Shown here piece by piece: positions 28,517 to 37,061 of a stretch of DNA of 64,000 nt. Origin of the DNA: Campylobacteraceae bacterium (GTDB lineage Bacteria > Campylobacterota > Campylobacteria > Campylobacterales > Sulfurovaceae); assembly GCA_027035765.1 (NCBI GenBank), contig JALVUD010000036.1, positions 1-64,000 on the forward strand, in the 5' to 3' direction. Positions within the stretch are counted from its first letter, which is position 1. The number at the start of each line of letters is the position of its first letter. The position numbers and the translations under genes are program-made. The notes beneath the pieces are model-generated. The model searched no databases. It was not told the DNA's origin and was given only the letters and a program-made list of their open reading frames with translations.

Positions 28517-29818
28517 TCAGGAGGAATTTTTCCTGAGGGGCAGGATGAAAGTAGCGACGGTTCCCCGACCGTCACGGCGGTTGCGGAGGGTTACTTCAGC
28601 CTCCAGGGCATCGGCGGCGCTTTTGACCAGGAAAAGCCCCAGCCCGGCACCGGGGGAGTCGGCGGAGCGTTTGAAGGGGGCGAAGAGATCTACTCCCTCT
28701 TCGATTCCCGGTCCTTCATCCCGGATCTTGATCACCAGGTTCTCTCCCTTGCGGTAGGAGAAGAGGCGGACCGTTCCCCCCTCTGGAGTGAAGCGCAGGG
28801 CGTTCTGGATCAGATTCTGCAGGATCTGCGTCAGCAGCAGGGGCTGGATACGTGCCGGAAGCCGCTCGGGGGTCAATCGGGATCGTAGCCGTTTGCCCGA
28901 GGCTTCGGCCAGGAGAGAGAACTCCGCCGCCTTCTTTCGGAGGAGCTCGATGAGGTCCAGTTCTACCGGGGGTTCAAACTGGGCTCCCTCGGCCCGGCCG
29001 AACTCCAGGATAGAGCCGACAATCCGGTTCATGTCGTCAACGGTGGCGATATTCTCCCGGATCACCCCCTCCAGTTCCTCGGGGGTCTTCCTCTTTTTGA
29101 TCAGCGCCACCTGGCTCCGGGTCTTGATGACCGCCAATGGCGTTTTCAGTTCGTGGGCCGTTCCGACGAAGAGCTCTTTTTTGTAGAGGAGAAAGCTTTT
29201 GATCCTTGCCACCAGCTGATTGATGGATCGTCCCAGGGGACGGAACTCCAGAGGAATCTTTTCCAGGTCGAGCGGTTCGAGAATGTTTTCGTTCATCCGC
29301 TCCAGCTTCTGAGAGAAGAAACGGATCGGAGAGAGGAGCATTTTGGAGAGGAAAAAGGCGTAGAGGATGATCAGTCCCATGGCCAGGACATTGAGCAGGA
29401 CAATAGCGCGAAAGACCTGATGCTGCATCCGTTTTTGCTGGGTAATGTCGGCCGTGAGAATCAGATAGCGCTGCCGTCGGAAATTGTAGGGGAAAAAGGC
29501 CTGGAGGTAGGTGTGTCCGTCCCGGACAATCTGCTGAAAGTGCCTCGGACGATAGGCCGCCTCCGGGGCCTGGGCGATGCGGGCGTTGATCTTGAGGGTC
29601 CTGCGCAGCAGGGTCTGCTGCTTTTTGAGCGCCTCTTCCAGGTTGTCATATTTGGCGAAGAGGTAGTTGGCCTGTTTGATCAGGGAAGATCGGAGACTTG
29701 TCTCCACATTGATGTTGATATAGGTATAGAGAATGATGGAAAAAAAGCTCAGCAGTACCGCCATCGAGGCGGTGAGCTTGATGAGAAAGTTGAGTCTTAG
29801 GCTTTTTGAGGAAAGCAA
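28517..29818 (-). CDS. Sensor histidine kinase
   Basis: GTAHELKTPLAVIKTRSQVAL; QNLIQNALRF; IRDEGPGIEEG; GAGLGLFLVKS. Confidence 0.9.
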   Translation of the reverse strand: MLSSKSLRLNFLIKLTASMAVLLSFFSIILYTYININVETSLRSSLIKQANYLFAKYDNLEEALKKQQTLLRRTLKINARIAQAPEAAYRPRHFQQIVRDGHTYLQAFFPYNFRRQRYLILTADITQQKRMQHQVFRAIVLLNVLAMGLIILYAFFLSKMLLSPIRFFSQKLERMNENILEPLDLEKIPLEFRPLGRSINQLVARIKSFLLYKKELFVGTAHELKTPLAVIKTRSQVALIKKRKTPEELEGVIRENIATVDDMNRIVGSILEFGRAEGAQFEPPVELDLIELLRKKAAEFSLLAEASGKRLRSRLTPERLPARIQPLLLTQILQNLIQNALRFTPEGGTVRLFSYRKGENLVIKIRDEGPGIEEGVDLFAPFKRSADSPGAGLGLFLVKSAADALEAEVTLRNRRDGRGTVATFILPLRKNSS

Positions 29819-30468
29819 AAGCGGTAACCCCGCCGTCGAACGGTTTCGATGGTGACGATGCCGAGAGGTTTATCCATCTTTTGACGGATCTGGTTGATAG
29901 CCACTTCGATGACATTGGGAGTGACCAGCTCGGGCTCCTCCCAGATGGCATCCAGAAGCTGCTCTTTGGAGACGATCTGGTCCTTGTGCATCGCCAGATG
30001 GGTTAGCACCTCGAAGGGCTTGCCCTTGAGCTCGATCGTTTCGCCTTTGTAGATGATCTTCTCCTCTTCGGGGTTGATGACCAGCTCCTCGATCTCGATG
30101 ATGTTGCTGCCTCCGAAGCGGAGTTTGGCTTCGATACGCATCAGAAGAATGTCGAAATCGAAAGGCTTTTTGATGTAGTCGTCGGCCCCGGCCCTCAGCG
30201 CCTCGATCTCGCTCTCCTTGTCATCCCGGGCGGAGAGGACGATGACGGCGGTCTTGGGACGCTTCTCCTTGATTTCGGGGATCAGGTCGATGCCGTTGCC
30301 GTCGGGCAGCATCCAGTCGAGCAGGACCAGGTCATAGTTGCGGATATCCAGGTAGTAGCGACCGTCAGCCAGACTCTCGGCGATGTCGTTCTGATAGCCG
30401 TACTCCTTGAGCCCTTCAGCCAGGGTCTTGCTCAGAGTCACCTCATCTTCGATTATGAGAATTCTCAT
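29797..30468 (-). CDS. HsrA/CosR-like OmpR-family response regulator
   Basis: DBD VLTHLAMHKDQIVSKEQLLDAIWEEPELVTPNVIEVAINQIRQKMDKPLGIVTIETVRRRGYRF resembles Helicobacter HP1043 from memory; receiver keeps LVLLDWMLPDGNG. Confidence 0.88.
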   Translation of the reverse strand: MRILIIEDEVTLSKTLAEGLKEYGYQNDIAESLADGRYYLDIRNYDLVLLDWMLPDGNGIDLIPEIKEKRPKTAVIVLSARDDKESEIEALRAGADDYIKKPFDFDILLMRIEAKLRFGGSNIIEIEELVINPEEEKIIYKGETIELKGKPFEVLTHLAMHKDQIVSKEQLLDAIWEEPELVTPNVIEVAINQIRQKMDKPLGIVTIETVRRRGYRFCFPQKA

Positions 30469-30615
30469 CTTTAAGCCTTCATTCAGTTTAAGATTTTTTT
30501 AATTATAGCACAAAAAGAGCTTTCTGCACTATCGATTTCATCTTGAGTTCATTCCCGCATTCTATGATGCTTTCCAGATCCCCTTCGGGGAGATTCCAAA
30601 TAGAGAAGGCTATCG

Positions 30616-31698
30616 ATGCTAACCAATGCTTTCAGAGCGCTTCTGGCCAATCCCATGCGAAGCCTTCTGGTTTTTCTCAGCCTGACAGTATCCATTACCG
30701 CGGTTTTTCTCATCAGTGCCGTGGCCCACGGGATCGTCTCCTCCTACAGCACGATCCTGCGCAGCGACGGGGACCTGATCGTCACTCAGGCCCGTATCGC
30801 CGATACCTTTTTCAGCGATGTGGACACGGCGTTGATCCCACGGATCTCGAAGCTTCCCGGCGTTTCCAAAGTCACGGCGATGATCGTCGGGGCCAGCCCG
30901 GTGGGGAGTCTTCCCATCGTGGCGGTTTACGGCCTCTCTCCGGGACGAATGTCCCGCTACAAGATCCTCGCCGGAGATTACCCCAAAAAAGGAGAGGCGA
31001 TGGTGGGACAGGGGATCGCCGGGCGTTTTACGGGAAGCACCCTCTCCATCGGAGATCGGAAATTCCGGATCTCGGGGGTTTTCGGTTCGGAGACGGGTTT
31101 CGAGAGCGGCGGGGTGATTCTGAGCCTCGAGGATGCCGGAGCGCTCTTTCATAAAAAAGCGTCGATGCTCTTCGTCGATCTAGATGGGACGCAGCCGGCC
31201 CGGAAGGTGATGGAGGCGATTCGAAAGCTTTCCGACAGGATCGAGGTCAAAAGCACCGACGCCTTCGTCAAGAACTACCATCAGTTCCGGATCATCGAGA
31301 CGTCGGCAGATGTGATCTCCGCCATCGCCCTGCTGATGGGGCTGATCTCCATCGCCTCCATCATGAGCGTGACGATGCTGGAGCGCAAATACGAATTCGG
31401 CATCCTCCGTGCCCTGGGGCACAGCCGGGCCGCCATCGTGGGGCGGATCCTTCTGGAGACGCTGATGGTCGGTATCGTCGCCTACCTGACGGCGCTGGCG
31501 GCGGCCCTGGGAATCCTCTGGATCCTGCGGCGACTGCCGGCGCTGCAGGGTTATGTGGACGGCGTCATCACCCTGCCGTTGGCGCTGGAGGTGGGCGCCG
31601 CGGCTCTGACGATGACGGTGCTGGGAGCGATCGTGCCGGCCTGGCGGGCCTCGGGCATCGATCCCATGGAACTGATCACCCGGGGGAGCAGAGCATGA
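30616..31698 (+). CDS. MacB/FtsX-type ABC transporter permease
   Basis: N-terminal TM plus periplasmic domain and 3 C-terminal TM; VTMLERKYEFGILRALGHSRAAI. Confidence 0.88.
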   Translation: MLTNAFRALLANPMRSLLVFLSLTVSITAVFLISAVAHGIVSSYSTILRSDGDLIVTQARIADTFFSDVDTALIPRISKLPGVSKVTAMIVGASPVGSLPIVAVYGLSPGRMSRYKILAGDYPKKGEAMVGQGIAGRFTGSTLSIGDRKFRISGVFGSETGFESGGVILSLEDAGALFHKKASMLFVDLDGTQPARKVMEAIRKLSDRIEVKSTDAFVKNYHQFRIIETSADVISAIALLMGLISIASIMSVTMLERKYEFGILRALGHSRAAIVGRILLETLMVGIVAYLTALAAALGILWILRRLPALQGYVDGVITLPLALEVGAAALTMTVLGAIVPAWRASGIDPMELITRGSRA

Positions 31699-32318
31699 TC
31701 GAGGCAAAAAATCTGATCCACTTCTACGGGCAGGAACGGGCCATCGACGGCATCTCTCTCCGGGTCGCTCCCGGAGAGTTCGTGGCACTTACCGGCGAGA
31801 GCGGCAGCGGCAAATCGACTCTGCTGGCGATCCTCTCGACCCTCTTGCGTCCCGATTCCGGTGAGCTGCGTATCGAAGGCAAAGCGCCCGAGGCGTGGGG
31901 GGATCTGAACCGTTTCCGCCGCCGCTATATCGGTTTCGTGTTTCAGTTTCATTACCTGATCCCCTATCTGAGTATCGCCGAGAATGTGGCCCTGGCCGCC
32001 GACAGGGAGCGTCGCCAGGAGATTCCGGCACTGCTGGCACGACTGGGCATCGGGGAGATCGCGCGGAAAAAGGCCGACGAGATCTCCGGGGGGCAGCGGC
32101 AGCGGGCGGCCATCGCCCGGGCCGTCGTCAATCGTCCCCGGATCCTCTTCGCCGACGAACCCACCGGTAATCTGGACTCGAAAAACTCCGAAAAAGTCTT
32201 CGACCTCTTCCGAAGCATCGCCGACGAGGGGACGACCCTGGTCGTGGCGACGCACGACCGGCGCCTGGCGGAACGGGCCGACCGGATCATCGACATCAAG
32301 GATGGCCGTCTTGTCTAA
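31695..32318 (+). CDS. LolD/MacB-type ABC transporter ATP-binding protein
   Basis: LTGESGSGKSTLLAIL; EISGGQRQRAAIARAVVNRPRILFADEPTGNLD. Confidence 0.93.
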   Translation: MIEAKNLIHFYGQERAIDGISLRVAPGEFVALTGESGSGKSTLLAILSTLLRPDSGELRIEGKAPEAWGDLNRFRRRYIGFVFQFHYLIPYLSIAENVALAADRERRQEIPALLARLGIGEIARKKADEISGGQRQRAAIARAVVNRPRILFADEPTGNLDSKNSEKVFDLFRSIADEGTTLVVATHDRRLAERADRIIDIKDGRLV

Positions 32319-33936
32319 ATTTCTCTCGATTCATCTGCCCATCAATATGGCGATATTGGCACTTTCGGTGGCGGTGGGACTCTTTGTCTCCGTCGAGTTG
32401 CTGGGGCTGGTTCCCGATTCTTGGATCCTGCAGCCCCTGCGCCTGCGTTCGGTGCACATTTCGCTGATGCTCTACGGGGCGATTCCCCTGCTGCTCTCCT
32501 TTCTGCCCTTTCTGCTGATCGAAAAGGAGGCCGGCCCTCTGCCTTCCCGGATTCTACACTACCTCAACCTCTACGCCCTGAGCTGGTATCTCTTTTTGAT
32601 CCTGATGGTTTTGACGCTGCTGCTGGGAGATCGGCGGGGACTGCCCTTCTACGATTTCGACTATCGGCTCAATTTTCTCCTGGCGCTGGCGGGGCTCTTC
32701 TATATCGTCGCACTCTTCAAAGCGGTGCGACGCTACGAGCGGCTACCGCTCTGGGTGCGGGTCTCGCTGGGGGTGACCCTGCTGGCCCCGGCGGCGCTGT
32801 TGCTGCTGATGAACCCGGTCAACGGGCCGGTGACCCAGACCCTCAAAGGTCCCCATGGTGATAACACCCTGGGAATGAGTTTCGCCCTGCTGCCGATCTA
32901 CTATCTGGCCCTCAAGCTCCTCTCCCGCGAGCCTTTCCGGGCGCGCTGGGCGATCTTCTGGATCGTGCCCCTGGGGGGCTATCTGCTGACCCTGCTCTGG
33001 CGCTTTTTCGTGGGGCCCCTGAGCTACGGGGGAGAGTGGGCGGCCCAGTGGCTGACGCTGCTCTATCTGCCGCTGCTCTGGCGCTGGTGGCGGGATGCCG
33101 ATCTGAGTTTGGCGGCCCGCTGGGTCCTGGGAATCTCCGTGGCGGCGTTTCTCTTTGTCGATCTGGAGGGGAACATCCTTTTCATTCCCCAGTTGCGCTG
33201 GCTTTTCCACCGCAACGACCTGGTGGTGGGGCACGCCCACCTGGCCATGGGGCTGGGGGTGGGGTTCCTGGCACTTTCGCTCTATGCGGAGCGGATCGTC
33301 CGCCTCGCGTCGCTGCGTTTCGTGCAGCTCTTTGCGGCAGGGATCGCGGCCATGGCCCTGGTCCTGAGCCTGGCGGGAATCACCGAGGCGGGCTGGAAGG
33401 TCGGGGAGGTGATGTTCTACTGGAAGCTTCGCACCCTCTTCGGGGCCGTGGTGCTGCTGGCCTTTCTCCTCTGGATTCCCCGGCGTATCCCCGCAAGCTG
33501 GCGGGGGCTGGAGTGGTACAACCTGCTGGGATTTCTCGGAGACGGGACGGGGGCTTTGGCCCTGCTCTTTGCCGGAGAGTGGCTCTACCGGCAGCTGGGA
33601 TGGCCCTTTACACTGCGGGATCACTGGGTGATCTTCGCCTTTATGGCGGGGACGGCCGCCGTGCACCTTCTGGCTCTGCGATGCCGGGAATCTTCCCGGG
33701 ACCTGACCCTGGGCACCGCACTGATCCGCCTCTTCGTCGGCGGCGTTTTCGCCGCCCTGGCGACGGCGGGAGTGTTGGGAATCGAGGGGTGGGGGGTGGC
33801 GGCCTACGACCTGGGCTTTGCCTATCTCTATTTTCTCTTTCTCCACACCGAGGCGAAAGCGCCGGGTGAGCAACCGGAAGAGGCGTTGGCCGCCAACAGC
33901 TCCGAAAGGAAAGATGCACAAAGGATCGAACGATGA
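32302..33936 (+). CDS. CcoN-like membrane protein lacking CuB ligand histidines
   Basis: LRLRSVHISLMLYG and DLVVGHAHLAMGLG match CcoN heme helices; CuB helix positions read HGDNTLGM and VGPLSYGG. Confidence 0.55.
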   Translation: MAVLSKFLSIHLPINMAILALSVAVGLFVSVELLGLVPDSWILQPLRLRSVHISLMLYGAIPLLLSFLPFLLIEKEAGPLPSRILHYLNLYALSWYLFLILMVLTLLLGDRRGLPFYDFDYRLNFLLALAGLFYIVALFKAVRRYERLPLWVRVSLGVTLLAPAALLLLMNPVNGPVTQTLKGPHGDNTLGMSFALLPIYYLALKLLSREPFRARWAIFWIVPLGGYLLTLLWRFFVGPLSYGGEWAAQWLTLLYLPLLWRWWRDADLSLAARWVLGISVAAFLFVDLEGNILFIPQLRWLFHRNDLVVGHAHLAMGLGVGFLALSLYAERIVRLASLRFVQLFAAGIAAMALVLSLAGITEAGWKVGEVMFYWKLRTLFGAVVLLAFLLWIPRRIPASWRGLEWYNLLGFLGDGTGALALLFAGEWLYRQLGWPFTLRDHWVIFAFMAGTAAVHLLALRCRESSRDLTLGTALIRLFVGGVFAALATAGVLGIEGWGVAAYDLGFAYLYFLFLHTEAKAPGEQPEEALAANSSERKDAQRIER

Positions 33937-34916
33937 AAACGTTTGCACTGATACTGCTGGTCGCCGCGCAGTTTCTCTACTACCTGTTGATCGCCCAGAC
34001 CGGGATCGTGGAGTATTTCCATTCGGATCTCTCCCGGATCTTCTGGCTGCCTCTGGGCGGCATTATCGGCACGGTGCTGAGCGCCCGCCTTCCCGGCAGC
34101 GAGCGGCAGCGCCTGGCAGGATTGCTGATCCTGCAGGGCGTGATCACCCTGCAGTATCCCACTCTCTCCTGGGTGCTACTGTGGCTTCTGGGAATCGCCA
34201 TGGGAGCCAGCGCTCCGCTGATGGTTCGGCTGCTGCGTAAGGGGGGAGCCCCGGTGATGGGAGGGGCCCTGGGCCTCTCCTATCTGATCGGGACGCTGCT
34301 CTTTACCACTCCCGTGGCCTGGCGGGGACCTCTGGGGATCGGACTGACGCTCACGGCACTGCTCCTCCTCCCCTGGGCAGGAGGGAGATTCAGGGGCTCC
34401 GATCTGCCGCCTCTGGGGGCGGGGGCGATCGCGACGATGGCGCTGTGGGCCTTTTTCGATTCGGCGCTTTTCGAGACCCTCTCCCGCGATGCTTCCCTCT
34501 CCATCTGGCGCGACGGGCACAGCATCGAAATCGCCGCCTTTCATCTCGTGGGCGTCGGAGTGGCTCTCTGGTTCCCTCTGGGATGGCGGCGTTCCCGACA
34601 GCTCATCGCCTGGCTCTTCGCCGGGGCCTATCTGAGCTACCTCCTGGCGCTGCCTTTGGTGTTGGCGGCCGTCTATCCGGTGGTGATCTCCTACTACAAC
34701 GTGGTGATCCTGCGCCGGTTGACCCGGGAACGGGAACTCTCCCGGGTCGCCGCGGCGATGCTGGCCATCGGCTGGGGGGCCTCGGGAGCCGGCTTGGGCG
34801 CGGCGCTCTCCGGCGGCACATTTGTCGTCGCCGTGGCGGCACTGCTCTACGGGATCGGACATCTGCTTCGTGTTTCACGTTCGTTTCATCTTCAGCGTGC
34901 AGAATCGCTGAAATGA
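33933..34916 (+). CDS. Polytopic membrane protein of unknown function
   Basis: 327 aa, about 10 hydrophobic segments, ATGA overlap with upstream gene. Confidence 0.55.
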   Translation: MKTFALILLVAAQFLYYLLIAQTGIVEYFHSDLSRIFWLPLGGIIGTVLSARLPGSERQRLAGLLILQGVITLQYPTLSWVLLWLLGIAMGASAPLMVRLLRKGGAPVMGGALGLSYLIGTLLFTTPVAWRGPLGIGLTLTALLLLPWAGGRFRGSDLPPLGAGAIATMALWAFFDSALFETLSRDASLSIWRDGHSIEIAAFHLVGVGVALWFPLGWRRSRQLIAWLFAGAYLSYLLALPLVLAAVYPVVISYYNVVILRRLTRERELSRVAAAMLAIGWGASGAGLGAALSGGTFVVAVAALLYGIGHLLRVSRSFHLQRAESLK

Positions 34917-34921
34917 AAGCA

Positions 34922-35062
34922 GAATCGAGCTTCTCGAAAAACCGAATCGATTTGAACCCGTCATCCTGAACTCGATTCAGGATCCATAGCCGCGTGAGCC
35001 TTTGAAGCCCCGGGTTCCGGATCCGGTCCGGAATGACGATGGTTTTTCGAGGCGTTCGATTC
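34922..35062. repeat. Nested palindromic element (REP-like core) with locus-specific inverted arms
   Basis: Arms GAATCGAGCTTCTCGAAAAACC / GGTTTTTCGAGGCGTTCGATTC (19/22 complementary) around CGTCATCCTGAAC..TTCAGGATCC ... TTCCGGATCCGGTCCGGAATGACG. Confidence 0.85.
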
Positions 35063-35093
35063 ACTGTTCATTCTAATGAAAAGGAGATTCACT

Positions 35094-35618
35094 ATGAAAA
35101 AACTGACCGTTGTCCTCTTTCTGAGTCTATTCACCCTGCTTTCGGCCGCTTCGCTGCATCTGCAAAAGGGGTATATCAAAGCCCACACCCAGGTCCTGGG
35201 AGATTCCACCATCGATCCCGCCACGGGGCGGGTCCACGCCGCGTTGACGATGGCCGGTGATCCTACGACCCTGCGGGGAAGCGTCTGGATCCGCTCTAAG
35301 GATCTGCGTTCGGACAACAAGGAGCGCGATCAGCATATGTATGAGGTGCTGGCGGTCAAAAAATATCCCAAAATCCGTTTCCGGATCGATCGGGTCCGGC
35401 GCCGGGGTTCCGGATATCTGATCGAGGGGAGGCTGAGCCTGCACGGCAAAAGCCGCACGGTGAAGGTCCCGGCGAAGATCAGCGGCAAAGGAAGCAAGCT
35501 GGAGCTGACCGGTCGTTTTCGGATCCTCATGAGTGATTACGGGATCAAACCCCCCAAACTCCTCTTCCTGACGGTTCGGGATGCCGTGGATATCACCGTC
35601 TATCTCAGGACGAAGTGA
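35094..35618 (+). CDS. YceI family periplasmic protein
   Basis: Signal peptide; GSVWIRSKDLRSDNKERDQHMYEVLAVKKYPKIRFR. Confidence 0.85.
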   Translation: MKKLTVVLFLSLFTLLSAASLHLQKGYIKAHTQVLGDSTIDPATGRVHAALTMAGDPTTLRGSVWIRSKDLRSDNKERDQHMYEVLAVKKYPKIRFRIDRVRRRGSGYLIEGRLSLHGKSRTVKVPAKISGKGSKLELTGRFRILMSDYGIKPPKLLFLTVRDAVDITVYLRTK

Positions 35619-35628
35619 TCGGTTCCCG

Positions 35629-36351
35629 ATGCATCGCGTTCCCGTCGAACGAATCGAGATCGCGACCCGGTGCGACATCCTCAGAGGGTTGGAAATCCTC
35701 CATCTGAGCGATCTGCACCTCTCCCCCCGCCACCGGGCCGCCGACCTGAAGCGCCTGGTGGAGCGTATCAATGAAAGCGCCCCCGATTTGATCGCCCTGA
35801 CCGGCGATCTGATCGATGCGCCGGTGAGTCGGGTCCGTTCGCTGATTCCCCTCCTGGGAGCCCTCGAAGCCCCCACCTTTTTCGTCAGCGGAAATCACGA
35901 TCAGGTCTATGGATACCGTCCCCTGGTCACACTGCTGGAAAAGGCGGGGATCACGATCCTGGATTCGCGGCGGCAGCGTCTGCGTATCGGCAGCGTAGAG
36001 ATCGAGCTGGCGGGACTGCCCGACCGTTTCGCCCCGTTCTTCGGTCGACGACGGAGTTACGATCATCTGGATACCGGGGAGGAGGGAAAGATCCCCCTTG
36101 TTTTCCTCGCCCATCAACCCAAAGATTACCGCCATGCGCTGCGGGCCGGCAGTGAGCTCTTTCTCTGCGGCCATACCCACGGCGGGCAGATCTGGCCCTT
36201 TCACTGGCTGGTACGGCTGAGCCAGCCCTTTCTCGAGGGGTTGCACCGGGTGGAGGGGATGGCGGTCTTTGTCAGCCGCGGCGTGGGGACCTGGGGGATT
36301 CATCGCCGCTATCGGGCGCCGGCCCATCTGCCGTTGTTGGTTATGGTATGA
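35629..36351 (+). CDS. Metallophosphoesterase
   Basis: LHLSDLHLSPRHR, LTGDLIDAP, FVSGNHDQVYG, LCGHTHGGQIWP. Confidence 0.9.
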   Translation: MHRVPVERIEIATRCDILRGLEILHLSDLHLSPRHRAADLKRLVERINESAPDLIALTGDLIDAPVSRVRSLIPLLGALEAPTFFVSGNHDQVYGYRPLVTLLEKAGITILDSRRQRLRIGSVEIELAGLPDRFAPFFGRRRSYDHLDTGEEGKIPLVFLAHQPKDYRHALRAGSELFLCGHTHGGQIWPFHWLVRLSQPFLEGLHRVEGMAVFVSRGVGTWGIHRRYRAPAHLPLLVMV

Positions 36352-36365
36352 TCCAAAACAGTGTG

Positions 36366-36393
36366 AAGTGCTATGTGCCAAGTGCTAAGTGTT
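36366..36393 (+). repeat. Degenerate heptamer tandem upstream of response regulator
   Basis: aagtgct atgtgcc aagtgct aagtgtt. Confidence 0.7.
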
Positions 36394-36404
36394 GAGAGGA
36401 TGCA

Positions 36405-37061
36405 ATGAAGATATTGATCGTGGAGGATGACCCGGGCATCGCTTCGCTGCTGGAGCGGACCCTGGAGGAGGAGGGGTGGCGTGGCGTGACGGCGGGTGAC
36501 GGGGAAGAGGGGCTCTACCGGGCGGAGATGGAGCCCTTCGATCTGATCATCCTCGACTGGATGCTGCCGGGGTTGAGCGGACCGGAGCTGCTGGAGCGTC
36601 TTCGCAAAGAGGGAAACGAGGTTCCCGTGCTGATGCTGACGGCCCGGGGAGAGACGGAGGACCGGATCGAGGGGTTGAAAAAAGGGGCCGATGACTATCT
36701 GTCCAAACCCTTCAGTATCGAGGAGCTGATCGAGCGGATCCGGGCGCTCTATCGGCGGAGTCTCGGCAGCGGCGGCAACCGGATCGACGCGGGTCCCCTG
36801 CAGGTCGATCTGGCGGAGCGCCGGGTGTTTCTGGAGGGAGAGGAGCTGCTTCTGAAGCGCAAAGAGTACGACCTTCTGCTCTTTTTGCTGAAACATCGCG
36901 GTGCCCCGGTCTCCAAAAGGATGATCGAAGAGCATCTCTGGGAGAGTGAAGATTTTCTTCAGAGCAATGTCATTCAGGTGACGATCTACAATCTGAGAAA
37001 GAAGATCGGAAAAGATCGGATCCGTACCAGCCGGGGAATGGGGTACATTCTCGATGTCTAA
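36405..37061 (+). CDS. OmpR-family response regulator
   Basis: ILIVEDDPGIASLL; LIILDWMLPGLSG; trans_reg_C DBD. Confidence 0.93.
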   Translation: MKILIVEDDPGIASLLERTLEEEGWRGVTAGDGEEGLYRAEMEPFDLIILDWMLPGLSGPELLERLRKEGNEVPVLMLTARGETEDRIEGLKKGADDYLSKPFSIEELIERIRALYRRSLGSGGNRIDAGPLQVDLAERRVFLEGEELLLKRKEYDLLLFLLKHRGAPVSKRMIEEHLWESEDFLQSNVIQVTIYNLRKKIGKDRIRTSRGMGYILDV

